The notes under the pieces were generated by a model. The model saw only the letters and a list, made by a program, of their open reading frames with translations. It was not told the origin of the DNA and searched no databases. DNA of 64,000 bases from Prosthecobacter sp. (GTDB taxonomy: Bacteria > Verrucomicrobiota > Verrucomicrobiia > Verrucomicrobiales > Verrucomicrobiaceae). Both the position numbers and the translations under genes were made by a program. The stretch is from the NCBI GenBank assembly GCA_019186985.1, contig JABARQ010000020.1, positions 62,001 through 126,000 on the forward strand. Reading direction: 5' to 3'. This document shows, piece by piece, positions 19,145 to 28,081 of the stretch. Numbering within the stretch: the first letter of the stretch is position 1; the number at the start of each line of letters is the position of its first letter.

Positions 19145-19389
19145 TTGAAAAGCTCCGCCGCCTTCCACTCACGCTCCTGGGCGGGGTCCCGTGCCTTCAT
19201 CGCCTTCGTCACCGCCTCGGCAACACGCCTCTTCATGTGCGCGGTGAGCCTGCGTCCCTTCCGGGCCCGCTGAACCGCCTTGTGCGTCAAAAAACCGGCG
19301 CAGGCAGCCACCAGGTCATGGTTTCCCAGCCCAGCCTCCTGCATCACGGCATCCAGCGGCTGCGTTCCCAGGTTGCGTTCGATCTCCAT
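19138..19389 (-). CDS. small conserved protein with HTH-like sequence
   Basis: An 83-residue basic protein (MEIERNLGTQPLDAVMQEAGLGNHDLVAA...). The pattern LDAVMQEAGLGNHDLVAA, then KAVQRARKGRRLTAHMKRRVAEAV, resembles a short DNA-binding helix-turn-helix and recalls small proteins I have seen annotated only as hypothetical in several phyla. The Gly-Arg-Arg-Leu-Thr segment is the most conserved-looking part. It is read against the TPR gene and overlaps its end by 7 bp. It sits about 60 bp downstream of the GreA-fusion gene on the same strand and may be its operon partner. Confidence 0.65.
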   Translation of the reverse strand: MEIERNLGTQPLDAVMQEAGLGNHDLVAACAGFLTHKAVQRARKGRRLTAHMKRRVAEAVTKAMKARDPAQEREWKAAELFNY

Positions 19390-19449
19390 GGATTGAGATA
19401 ATTCTGGCGCTCACGGTTCGAGTCAACGCCCTGGAGGTTTCGAGACGTT

Positions 19450-21291
19450 TCAGGCTCCTGCGGTGCAGGCGCGGATGGCCGCCACCTTCACCTTGCGTGT
19501 GCCATGGTCGGTCGGGATTTCCGCCTCGTCACCCACGGCCTTGCCAAGCAGGCTCTTCGCGAGCTCCGAGAGGTAGGACACGACATGCTTCTCAACGTCG
19601 CTGTCCCAGGCGCCCAGGATGGTGAGGGTTTCGGACTGTCCCGTGGTGACGTCCGTGTAGTCGACGATGGTTCCCATGCCGACGACATCCGTGCTGACAT
19701 TGGCAAAATCGGTGCCGCGGGCACGATTGATGTCACGCTCGAGTTCATCGCGCATGCGGTTGAGCACCGCCTGCTGGTCACGGGCCGCCTTGTAGCCGCC
19801 GTTTTCACGAAGGTCTCCCTCCTCCTTGGCAATCTGGATCTCCTGATGGTTGTGCGGAATCTTGACGGTGACCAGTTCGTGCAGCTCGGCCTTTTTCTTC
19901 TCCAGGCTGTCCCAGGAGACGATCAGGGTGTTGTCCTCACGTGGGCCGCCCTGGTCCTCCATGATCTTTTCCAGTTCAGGGCGCGCCTTGATGACCCGGG
20001 CCATGAGGGACCGGCGGGTGAGTTCGTCCAGAACCGTGCTGCCCAGCAGTCGCTTGATGAAAAGCTGCACCATCTCCTCGTCCTTGTCCTGAGCCCATTC
20101 GCCGATCAGGCCCTTCTCGGAGGAAAGCACGTCCACCAGGCGTCCGGTGCGCTTCGGCCCGCCGCTGACATGATCATCCTCAATCGTGTCGAGCACGGCA
20201 TGAGCCAGGTCGATGCTGAACACGGACTTGGCCAGGCCGTCACGCTCCTTGCAGGTCCAGATGAGCAGGTCCTGGGTGAGCGTGCGGTTGCGAACGGACT
20301 TCTTCAGATACTCGGCCAGCGCCTCAATCTCACCGTTGGCGTCCAGCACAGTGGCAATCTCAGCCACGGCGCGACCGCCGGTGCGGGCGATGTGGTTCAG
20401 CAGTTCCGTCACCCAGCCACGATCCGGGAAGGCTGCGGGAAAGGCGCGGTAAAGACGGCTGTAAAGGGCGGCGGGCAGGCCGGCCACGCTCTCCGCGATG
20501 AGGCCCCGGGCCTCGGAAACAAGGTCGGAGGCCTTGAAGGAGCCCATCGGCGCCTCGCCCTTGATCGTTTCAATCAGTTCATCCCGCGTCAGCAGCAGCT
20601 GCAGGCTTTCCTTGAGATGCAGCTTCCACGCCTTGCGCACCGTGTCCGAGATGTCCTGGAACACCGGCACCAGCTCATGCATGGCGTTTTCAAACAGGTC
20701 GATGTCCTTCTGAATGAGGGCCAGGACGCCGAGCTTGCCCTTGAGATCGCGCTTCGCCAGGAAGTCGCGCACCATGACGGCACCGGGCTTTTCAGCGGAA
20801 TCACGAAGCACCAGCGGATCCTGCCGCTTGGAAGGCACCACGATGTGGCGGGCTCCCTTCAGGGTGCGCTTCGCCGCCTCCCACCACTTCTTGTAATCCG
20901 CCTCGGAAACCACTCGCGGCTTCAGCAAAGCCTCCAGCTGGTCGAGCGACATCTTGCCGCCGCTGGAGTTGAGGGCCAGCTCCACCAGGGCCGTCGGGTC
21001 ATCCTTGGCCATCGCCTTCAGGCTGTCGAGGTCCGAAAGACGGCGCGCCAGCAGATGCTCGGCGGGCAGCACCTCCAGGCTTGTGATCGCAAAGCTGATC
21101 TTCAGCGCATGCCCCGGCTTGCCTTCAAAATCAATCAGCACCCGGTCCCCGATCAGGTCCCATTCCGCGATGCGGCCGACGCCCCAGCTTTTATGCAGGA
21201 CAAAGGTTCCTGGTTCGAGCTTGGAAAGCTTTTCTGCGTCTGCTGCGGACAGTTTTCCTGCCGCGACCAAATTTTGCACCTCGGAATTCAT
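19450..21291 (-). CDS. greA: transcript-cleavage factor GreA, long fused form
   Basis: A 613-residue protein whose last about 160 residues are GreA: the coiled-coil finger with tip GDLREN (D493, E496 hold the catalytic Mg in RNA polymerase's channel), GYKAARDQQAVLNRMRDELE, and a C-terminal FKBP-like domain (STDVVGMGTIVDYTD...). The acidic tip is intact, so it should rescue backtracked polymerase. The about 430-residue N-terminal part is not in E. coli GreA (about 158 residues). Its first segment (GTFVLHKSWGVGRIAEWD) looks like a CarD/Mfd-RID Tudor-like polymerase-binding motif; the rest is helical. Long GreA proteins are also known from Chlamydiae. Confidence 0.9.
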   Translation of the reverse strand: MNSEVQNLVAAGKLSAADAEKLSKLEPGTFVLHKSWGVGRIAEWDLIGDRVLIDFEGKPGHALKISFAITSLEVLPAEHLLARRLSDLDSLKAMAKDDPTALVELALNSSGGKMSLDQLEALLKPRVVSEADYKKWWEAAKRTLKGARHIVVPSKRQDPLVLRDSAEKPGAVMVRDFLAKRDLKGKLGVLALIQKDIDLFENAMHELVPVFQDISDTVRKAWKLHLKESLQLLLTRDELIETIKGEAPMGSFKASDLVSEARGLIAESVAGLPAALYSRLYRAFPAAFPDRGWVTELLNHIARTGGRAVAEIATVLDANGEIEALAEYLKKSVRNRTLTQDLLIWTCKERDGLAKSVFSIDLAHAVLDTIEDDHVSGGPKRTGRLVDVLSSEKGLIGEWAQDKDEEMVQLFIKRLLGSTVLDELTRRSLMARVIKARPELEKIMEDQGGPREDNTLIVSWDSLEKKKAELHELVTVKIPHNHQEIQIAKEEGDLRENGGYKAARDQQAVLNRMRDELERDINRARGTDFANVSTDVVGMGTIVDYTDVTTGQSETLTILGAWDSDVEKHVVSYLSELAKSLLGKAVGDEAEIPTDHGTRKVKVAAIRACTAGA

Positions 21292-21428
21292 GGGGTGGAG
21301 ACGCTAGCAGGCTGTGGAGGGCTGGCAAAAGGAAACTTCCCTTCCTGAAAATGAGCGCCTCGGCCATGGGTCGAACGAGACCGCCCCACGGGGCTTGGCA
21401 AGGCGCGTTTCCTGCTTCAAGCTCAGGC

Positions 21429-22145
21429 ATGCCTTCCCACCGGCTCCTCCTCAGCCTGCTTGGTGCCTGGCTGCTGGCGGCCTGCCATTCCATCGGGCCC
21501 CTGGGAAGAGGCGCGGCCTACGGTGACAAGCCGGGCCCCAGGGACTTCCGAACGGTGGTGGTCGACGCCGGCCATGGCGGCAGGGACTCCGGCGCCCGTG
21601 CCCGTGGCCTCACGGAAAAAACCCTCGCCCTCGACATCGCCAAACGGCTTGCCGAGCTTCTGAGACCCGATTTCCGGGTCATCCTGACCCGTTCCTACGA
21701 TCATTTCATCGAACTCGACCAGCGGGCGCAGACCGCCAGCCGCCAATCCGACGCCGTCCTGGTGAGCATCCACCTCAACTACGGCCGTCGCTGGCGGGCC
21801 GGACCCGAGACTTACTGGTGGCGGGTCGACAGCTACTCCCTGGCGCGTCGGATGCAGCGGCATCTTGCTGCGGTCTGCCCTCATGAATCCGGCAACGCCG
21901 GCCTGGTGCGACGACGCCTTCGCCTGACCCGCAACCCGGCCATCCCATGCGTTTTGGTGGAATGCGGCTATCTGACCAACCTCAAGGACGCCCGCCTCCT
22001 CGGCACCTCGGACTACCGGCAGCGGCTGGCCAGAGCCCTGGCCGGCGCCCTGCGCGAACAAAGGCTGGCCGGCGACTCAGGCATGGGACCGCTGCCGGCG
22101 CCGGTCTATGCACCTCCGAGCAAGGCGACCGACGCCCGGGGTTAG
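21429..22145 (+). CDS. N-acetylmuramoyl-L-alanine amidase, lipoprotein
   Basis: A 238-residue Amidase_3 enzyme that cleaves the amide between N-acetylmuramic acid and the stem peptide. A lipobox (LLAAC, lipid-attached Cys near residue 19) shows that it is anchored to a membrane. Motifs: VVVDAGHGGRDSGA (Zn-binding His), the Glu after it in LTEKTLALDIAKRL, VSIHLNY (second His) and CVLVECGYLTN (catalytic Glu). ATG 21429 is preferred over the upstream 21351 because it starts the signal peptide. Its stop shares bases with the convergent gene. Confidence 0.9.
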   Translation: MPSHRLLLSLLGAWLLAACHSIGPLGRGAAYGDKPGPRDFRTVVVDAGHGGRDSGARARGLTEKTLALDIAKRLAELLRPDFRVILTRSYDHFIELDQRAQTASRQSDAVLVSIHLNYGRRWRAGPETYWWRVDSYSLARRMQRHLAAVCPHESGNAGLVRRRLRLTRNPAIPCVLVECGYLTNLKDARLLGTSDYRQRLARALAGALREQRLAGDSGMGPLPAPVYAPPSKATDARG

Positions 22146-23209
22146 GCCGCTGCGGTCCGCACATTCTTTTCCAGCACCAGCACCCGGAATGATCGTCCCA
22201 TGATGGACGGATGGGTGAGCGACTGGAACTGCCTGAGCAGCGCCTTCGTCGCCCCATCCTGCCGCCGCCCCTCCAGGCTCGCCAGCCAGGGCATGGCCAG
22301 CCTGCCAAGCCAGCGCCCTTGGTGCTCATACGCCTGCAACTTCAGCCCTTCAGCCCCGGCAACCTCCATCAGCCTGCTGAAATTCACATGGGCGGTGAGG
22401 TCACATTCCCCCAGATCCTCCAGCACCCGGTCGTCCATCTGGTGCTGATGATAGCGCCGCAGAGTCCCCCCGGCCCGTTCTGGAGCCCAGAACTCCTCCT
22501 GATCCAGGCCATAGTCAGCAATGACAACCTGACCGTGAAAACGAGCGCAAGCGAGATGGCGCAGCCATTCCTCGGCCGCCAGGTTGACCTCCAGGATGTG
22601 CCCGGGCTGAAGGTTCACCGGCAGGCGTGCGATGGGCAACGCCAGCGACGCCGATGGCGGTCCTGGTGAAAGCTGCAGGCGCCCCGATGCCTCCGCCGTC
22701 ACAAACAGCTCCTGCCATTCAGAGCCATCCCAGCGGACCAGATGTACCGGCATGGCATCCGGAAGCTCATTGCAGACGAACAACGCCGGACCGGCAGGCA
22801 GATCATCCGTCACCGGCACCCAGGACACCCGGTCCCCAAAACGCTCCAGCCGCTGACGCTGCACCTCCTGATAACGCGGGTTGGGCTCCACAATCAGGTA
22901 ATCCAGGTCCGAACCCTCCAGGATGTCCTCCGCCAGCTGGCCGTCATGCGCCGCCTGTTCGATGACCTTGAAATCCTTCCCAGCCCCCATCTCAGAGCGC
23001 TTCTTCACCGCCAGGCCTGCCAGCAACCGCCCATAAAGCGGGCCGACGCTGACCGCCGTGTAAAAATCCCCCGCCCTGCCAATCCGGCGCGGACCGCGTC
23101 CGTAGTAGCCGTGCTCAGGGTCATAGAGGGCAAGCTCCATGACCGAGGCAAAGCTCAGCCGAGGAACGAGGCTCAGTCGCTGAAGCAGGATCTGGTGAAT
23201 GACGGTCAC
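22142..23209 (-). CDS. SAM-dependent methyltransferase, NDUFAF7/COG1565 family
   Basis: A 355-residue class-I methyltransferase of the family that contains mitochondrial NDUFAF7 (arginine methylation of complex I subunit NDUFS2). Characteristic parts: FASVMELALYDPEHGYYGRGPRRIGRAGDFYTA, IEQAAHDGQLAEDIL in place of the usual ExGxGxG motif, YLIVEPNPRYQEVQRQRL, VCNELPDAMPVHLV and VIADYGLDQEEFWAPERAGGTLRRYHQH. The degenerate SAM loop (AAHDGQ) is usual in part of the family. Its bacterial substrate is unknown. The last bases overlap the amidase stop in a TTAG tetramer. Confidence 0.88.
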   Translation of the reverse strand: MTVIHQILLQRLSLVPRLSFASVMELALYDPEHGYYGRGPRRIGRAGDFYTAVSVGPLYGRLLAGLAVKKRSEMGAGKDFKVIEQAAHDGQLAEDILEGSDLDYLIVEPNPRYQEVQRQRLERFGDRVSWVPVTDDLPAGPALFVCNELPDAMPVHLVRWDGSEWQELFVTAEASGRLQLSPGPPSASLALPIARLPVNLQPGHILEVNLAAEEWLRHLACARFHGQVVIADYGLDQEEFWAPERAGGTLRRYHQHQMDDRVLEDLGECDLTAHVNFSRLMEVAGAEGLKLQAYEHQGRWLGRLAMPWLASLEGRRQDGATKALLRQFQSLTHPSIMGRSFRVLVLEKNVRTAAA

Positions 23210-23293
23210 AAGGCTGAAGAAGTCAGTGGCGATGCCGGTCAGAACCGCTAGACTTAGCCTCCTTTTTCAGCCAGGCCACCATTCTTCCTGTTC

Positions 23294-25834
23294 ATGTTCG
23301 GCATCGACGACGGTACCAGCTTATCTTCATCCAACTGGCGCGGCCCCACCAGGCGCAGGCCACCTTTCTATCGCCGCGCCTGGTTCAGCGCGCTGGTGGC
23401 CCTCTTCCTCCTGATGGTCCTGGCCGTCCTCGGCGGCTATGCCATCATCGTGACGCCTCTCTGGGAAAAGGCCCAGGTCTATGACCTCAACGAGGTCAAG
23501 AAGCTGGAGGCCGCCAGCATCATCTATGACCGGAACGGCGACGAACTCTCCCGCATCTTCGTCCTCAACCGCACCCCGGTCTCCATCAAGGACATCCCTC
23601 AGCATTTCATCGACGCCCTCACGGCCCAGGAGGACAGCCGCTTCTTCCAGCACAACGGCGTCGACTACATCGGCCTGATCCGCGCCGTCTACCTCAACCT
23701 CAAGGCGGGTGAGGTCACCCAGGGCGCCAGCACCATCACCCAGCAGCTCGCCCGCCAGACCTACGGCCTCATGGAGCGCAGCTACAAGCGCAAGCTCATG
23801 GAGGCCTTCGTCGCCCAGCGGATTGAAAAACAGTATTCGAAGTCCGAGATCCTGGAGCTCTATCTCAACCGAATCTTCTTCGGCAAAAACTTCTACGGCA
23901 TCCAGGCCGCCTCCCTCGGTTATTTCGGCAAGGATGCCAAGGACCTCACGCTGGAGGAGTCCGCCACCATCGCCGGCCTCATCAAGAGCCCGAACAACAT
24001 CGAGCCCATCAAGCATCCTGAACGTGCCAAAAAGGAGCGCGACTACGTCCTCGACCGAATGGTCGCCGAGAAGCACCTGAAGCGTGAACAGGCCGCCATG
24101 GCGCAGTTGAAGCCCGTCGTCACCGCCCCCCAGAGCACCGATGCACGCCTGAGCTATGCCTTTGAGGCCGTCCGGGAGGAGGTCGCCGCCCTGCTCGGTG
24201 AAGAACGTGCCTCCGTCGGCGGCTTCAAGATCTACACCAGCATCGACCAGGAACTGCAGAAGAAGGCGGAGCAGTCCGTGAAGAACCGCCTGGCAGAAAT
24301 CGAAAAACGCCCGGGCTACGAACACCAGACCTACGAGAAGTTCCGCGCGATCTTCAAGGACTGGCGCAGCCAGGCCCTCGCCAGCAAAGGCAATGCCACA
24401 CCTCCTCCAAGGCCGAAGCCGGAATACCTCCAGGGCGCCGCCCTGGTGATCGACAACAAGGACGGCTCCGTCCTCGCCATGGTGGGCGGCCGCGATTTTG
24501 TCGACAGCCAGTACAACCGGGCCATGGACAGCCTGCGCCCCGTCGGCACCGCCTTCATCCCCTTCGTCTACGCCTACGCGTTCACCCGCCCCAACTTCTT
24601 CCCCATGAGCCAGCTCGCCGACGAACCCCTCGGCAACGACCGCGTCATGATCGGCGGTTTCACGGGCATCCTTGGCGAATACGGCATGGAGGTCTCCAAC
24701 CCCAAATGGTCGCGTCAGCAGATCAGCGCTCGTGAGGCCCTCGTGAACTCCCACAACTCCGCCACCGTCCGGCTCGGCGAGCAGGTTGCCCTCGACCGCG
24801 GCCTGCTGCGCCCCGAGTTCAAGACCTTCGTCAAAAACGCCGGCATCGCCTCCCCCCTGCGCGATGCCCCGGCCTCCTGCCTGGGTGCCAGCGAGGCCAA
24901 GCTGGATGAACTGTGCCTCGCCTATTCCTGCTTCGCCAACGGCGGCACCCGTCCGACCCGGCTGCACCTCATCCAGCGCATCACCGACGCCGATGACAAG
25001 ACCGTCTTCCAACTGGACGAGGCCAGCCTTCAGCCCGTGCGTGCCATGGATGAAATCGCCGCCTGGCAGACCCACACCAGCCTGGATGAAGCCCTTCACC
25101 GCGGCACGGGCGCCGTCTCCAGGGAATACGGCCTGGGCGAGTTCCCCGCCGCCGGCAAAACCGGAACCCATCATGAGTTCAAGGACCTGTGGTTCATGGG
25201 CTACACATCCGCCGTGACCTGCGGCGTCTGGGTCGGCTTCGACAAGCAGAAGACCGTCTTCCCCGAAGCCTTCTCCAACAAGCTCGCCCTGCCCGTCTGG
25301 ACGGACATCATCAACGCCTCCACCAAGGGCCACACCGCCCAGGATTTCAACCCGCCCGAGTCCGCCGAAAAGGTCGAGATCTGCCGGGTCAGCGGCCTGC
25401 GTGCGACCGACTTCTGCTACGAAAAGATCAAGTCGCCCGACGGCACATCCAAGTCCGTCCGCAACACCTACTTCGAATACCTGCGCCCCGGCACCAGCTT
25501 CAGCGCCAGCTGCAACCTCCACACAGGTGAAGGCCTCTCCGCTGACATCGTCGCCTTCCACCAGGGCATGAGCCAGGTCGGAGAAACCATCCTGCCCGCA
25601 GACCTCCATCGCTTTGCCCACATCGAGCCGGTTCACATTCAGGGACCGATCATCATCGGTTCCGATCCTTACAACTCCGAGCGTCCCGTTCTGCGGGCCC
25701 GCCCGGTCAATGACGATGGCTCCCCCATCCGCCGGGCGGTTCCGGTCGGACCCGAGGAAGGTGGTGATCCGTCCCCCGCAGAAAAGCCCGTGATCAAGCT
25801 CCAGCCTCCGCCACGGCTGAAGATCGAGCTCTGA
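23294..25834 (+). CDS. PBP1A-like peptidoglycan glycosyltransferase with altered transpeptidase site
   Basis: An 846-residue bifunctional-type penicillin-binding protein. Topology: a short cytoplasmic head, one transmembrane helix (about 31-52), a GT51 glycosyltransferase domain (E113 in AQEDSRFFQHNGVD is the catalytic base; GASTITQQLARQTY, KRKLMEAFVAQRIEKQYSKSEILELYLNRIFFG), then a transpeptidase domain from about 390. The SxN box (SHN, 486-488) and KTGT box (622-625) are present. The SxxK box reads TAFI (419-422, RPVGTAFIPFVYAYAF): both the nucleophilic Ser and the general-base Lys are gone. It probably polymerises glycan but cannot cross-link. The C-terminal tail is Pro/Arg-rich. Confidence 0.92.
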   Translation: MFGIDDGTSLSSSNWRGPTRRRPPFYRRAWFSALVALFLLMVLAVLGGYAIIVTPLWEKAQVYDLNEVKKLEAASIIYDRNGDELSRIFVLNRTPVSIKDIPQHFIDALTAQEDSRFFQHNGVDYIGLIRAVYLNLKAGEVTQGASTITQQLARQTYGLMERSYKRKLMEAFVAQRIEKQYSKSEILELYLNRIFFGKNFYGIQAASLGYFGKDAKDLTLEESATIAGLIKSPNNIEPIKHPERAKKERDYVLDRMVAEKHLKREQAAMAQLKPVVTAPQSTDARLSYAFEAVREEVAALLGEERASVGGFKIYTSIDQELQKKAEQSVKNRLAEIEKRPGYEHQTYEKFRAIFKDWRSQALASKGNATPPPRPKPEYLQGAALVIDNKDGSVLAMVGGRDFVDSQYNRAMDSLRPVGTAFIPFVYAYAFTRPNFFPMSQLADEPLGNDRVMIGGFTGILGEYGMEVSNPKWSRQQISAREALVNSHNSATVRLGEQVALDRGLLRPEFKTFVKNAGIASPLRDAPASCLGASEAKLDELCLAYSCFANGGTRPTRLHLIQRITDADDKTVFQLDEASLQPVRAMDEIAAWQTHTSLDEALHRGTGAVSREYGLGEFPAAGKTGTHHEFKDLWFMGYTSAVTCGVWVGFDKQKTVFPEAFSNKLALPVWTDIINASTKGHTAQDFNPPESAEKVEICRVSGLRATDFCYEKIKSPDGTSKSVRNTYFEYLRPGTSFSASCNLHTGEGLSADIVAFHQGMSQVGETILPADLHRFAHIEPVHIQGPIIIGSDPYNSERPVLRARPVNDDGSPIRRAVPVGPEEGGDPSPAEKPVIKLQPPPRLKIEL

Positions 25835-25849
25835 GCCTCGACCACCTCA

Positions 25850-26953
25850 ATGCTGAACGACCTTCTGCTCAGGGACTTCCGCTGCTTCAAGGAATGCCGC
25901 GTCGCCCTGCATGAGGAGACGACCTTGTTCATCGGCCGCAACGCCCAGGGCAAGACTTCGCTCATGGAAGCCGCCTGCGTTCTGCTGCGGCTCCAGTCCC
26001 CGCGCACCGGCAACCGGTCCGAGCTCATTCGCCTGGGTGCCGGCAATTTCCTGATCGAAGGCACCCAGGACGGCCGCCGCCTGCGCTGCGCCCAGTCCAG
26101 CAGCACCCGCCGCCTCGCCCTGGACGGCACAGTCTGTGGTCGCTCCGCCGATTACCTGGCCGGCAGCGGCCTCGTGGTGTGGATGGATCATCGGGACATG
26201 AACCTCCTTCGCGGCTCCGGTGAGCATCGCCGACGCCACCTCGACTTCGTCGCAAGCCAGCTTTTTCCCGACTACCTCAAGGCCCTGCGTGGCTATGAAC
26301 GCGCCCTGCGTGGCCGCAACCATGTGCTGAAGCGCGATGCCGTCATCGCCTGGCGCCAGGCCGACGCCTTCGCCCGTGTCATGAACGAGTTCGCCCAGGT
26401 GCTCCGTCGGCGCAGGCAGGAGCTGGCAGCCGCCATGCAGCCCCACGTCAGCGCCGTGCACCACGACCTCAGCGGCGGCGCAGAACAGGCGGAGTTGCGC
26501 TACCAGCCTGGGTTTGAAGCCGGCGACCTCACTGAGGAACTGGCGGCAAGGCGTGACGAAGAAAGCCGAACCCGCCAGACAATCGCAGGCCCGCATCGCG
26601 ACGACCTTCAGATCACCCTCAACAGCCTGGACGCCTCCACCTATGCCTCCGAAGGCCAGCAGCGCAGCGTGGCGCTGGCCATGAAGGCCGCCCAGGCCCG
26701 CGTTCTTGAGGAAGCTTCCGGCAGGGCGCCTCTGCTGCTCCTGGACGACATCTTTGGTGAACTCGACGCCCAGCGCCGCCGCGCCCTGCTGCGCCTGCTT
26801 CCCCAGGGCACCCAGAAGATCATCACCACCACCACTCTCGACTGGGCCTCAGGCGATCTTCCCTGTGGCCTCGTCTATCATGTGGAGTCGGCAGGACTGC
26901 GTGCGGACGGCCGAGAAAGCCAGGCCGCCCCCGGGTTCAGAGCCGGACTTTGA
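25850..26953 (+). CDS. recF: DNA replication/repair protein RecF
   Basis: A 367-residue SMC-like ATPase that loads RecA at gaps through RecOR. Walker A is GRNAQGKTS (29-37); the signature/Walker B region reads STYASEGQQRSVALAMKAAQ and LLLLDDIFGELD, followed by the D-loop. The first strand (LNDLLLRDFRCFKECRVAL) is typical for RecF. It starts 15 bp after the PBP gene and overlaps the convergent M42 gene by 17 bp. It is not beside dnaN or gyrB, its usual neighbours. There is no Shine-Dalgarno sequence. Confidence 0.93.
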   Translation: MLNDLLLRDFRCFKECRVALHEETTLFIGRNAQGKTSLMEAACVLLRLQSPRTGNRSELIRLGAGNFLIEGTQDGRRLRCAQSSSTRRLALDGTVCGRSADYLAGSGLVVWMDHRDMNLLRGSGEHRRRHLDFVASQLFPDYLKALRGYERALRGRNHVLKRDAVIAWRQADAFARVMNEFAQVLRRRRQELAAAMQPHVSAVHHDLSGGAEQAELRYQPGFEAGDLTEELAARRDEESRTRQTIAGPHRDDLQITLNSLDASTYASEGQQRSVALAMKAAQARVLEEASGRAPLLLLDDIFGELDAQRRRALLRLLPQGTQKIITTTTLDWASGDLPCGLVYHVESAGLRADGRESQAAPGFRAGL

Positions 26954-28016
26954 ATTCATCCTTCTCGGTGACGCCTTCCACAAAGGCCGCCAGCAGGCTG
27001 ATGACATGCTCCACGTCCCGCAGGTCCGCCATCTCCACGACGCTGTGCATGTAGCGCAAAGGCAGTGAAACCAGCGCGCTGGGGATGCCGTGCTGCTGGG
27101 TGAAGATCACGTCCGTGTCCGTGCCGGTGAAGCGTGAGGAGGATTCATGCTGCATCGGGATCTTCCGCCTTTCCGCCACCTCGATCAGGCGTCCGACAAC
27201 CTCCGGGTGATTCGCGCTGCCGTGGGTCAGGCTGGGCCCGCCGCCCAGCTTCACCTCGCCATGCTTCTTGACGTCCACGCCCGGAGTGTCCGTTGCATGG
27301 GTGACGTCCAGGACGATCGCCACGTCCGGCATAAGCCGGTGGGCCGCCATCTTGGCGCCGTTGCCGCCGATCTCCTCCTGCACGGCGTTGACCGCAATCA
27401 CCGTTGATGAAGGACGCTTCTTCGCCCGGGACAGGCGCGCCAGAACCTCGGCGATGATGAAGCCGCCGATGCGGTTGTCGATGGCCCGGCCGAACAAACG
27501 ATGATCACCAAGCTCCTCGACCGTGTCCGAGTAAACCGCCGGATGCCCGACCCGGATGCCGGCCCTGGCGACCTCCTCCGCGCTGCCCGCGCCGATGTCG
27601 ATCCACAGCTCATGAACCTTCGGTGCCTTCTCATCGTCGCGGTTTTCACGGATGTGGATGGCGATGTTGCCGATGACCCCGCGAACCGTGCCCTTGTCCC
27701 CCAGGATGTCCACCCGGCGTCCACGGGCCGTGGCGACATCGCTTCCACCGACACGGTCGACGCTGATGAAGCCGTCCTTGGAGATGTATTTCACCATGTA
27801 GCCGATTTCATCCGCATGGGCTTCAAGCATCACACGCCTGGGCTTTTTGCCCGATCCTTCCAGCGTCGCCCAGGCCGTGCCGTAGGCATCGCTCTCCACC
27901 CTGTCGGCGAACCTGCGTGCATAGGCGGCCCACTTGCGCTGGCCGCGAAATTCAAAGCCCGTCGGGCTGGGCGTGGAAAGAAGGTCGAGGAGAAAATGCT
28001 TGGAGGCCGGGGACAT
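26937..28016 (-). CDS. M42-family metallo-aminopeptidase
   Basis: A 359-residue co-catalytic zinc peptidase of the FrvX/YsdC glutamyl-aminopeptidase group. Metal ligands and catalytic residues can be placed: LEAHADEIGY (His-x-Asp), GRAIDNRIGG (bridging Asp), VQEEIGGNGA (catalytic Glu and ligand Glu), VLDVTHATDTPG (Asp) and LRYMHSVVE (last His). The start at 28016 (MSPASKHFLLDLLSTPSPTG) is preferred to the ATG at 28046, which only adds a Pro-rich stretch. Probably cytosolic and oligomeric. Confidence 0.92.
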   Translation of the reverse strand: MSPASKHFLLDLLSTPSPTGFEFRGQRKWAAYARRFADRVESDAYGTAWATLEGSGKKPRRVMLEAHADEIGYMVKYISKDGFISVDRVGGSDVATARGRRVDILGDKGTVRGVIGNIAIHIRENRDDEKAPKVHELWIDIGAGSAEEVARAGIRVGHPAVYSDTVEELGDHRLFGRAIDNRIGGFIIAEVLARLSRAKKRPSSTVIAVNAVQEEIGGNGAKMAAHRLMPDVAIVLDVTHATDTPGVDVKKHGEVKLGGGPSLTHGSANHPEVVGRLIEVAERRKIPMQHESSSRFTGTDTDVIFTQQHGIPSALVSLPLRYMHSVVEMADLRDVEHVISLLAAFVEGVTEKDEFKVRL

Positions 28017-28081
28017 GGGAGGTTGGGGGAAGGAGGCGGCCATCAAAGGCCAGGCCGTCCGGTTTTCAAGGCATTGAAGTT

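Noticed and set aside
23327-25636. 769-codon minus-strand frame
   Set aside because: Antisense to the PBP1A-type gene; the product is a Gly/Ala/Asp-rich shadow.
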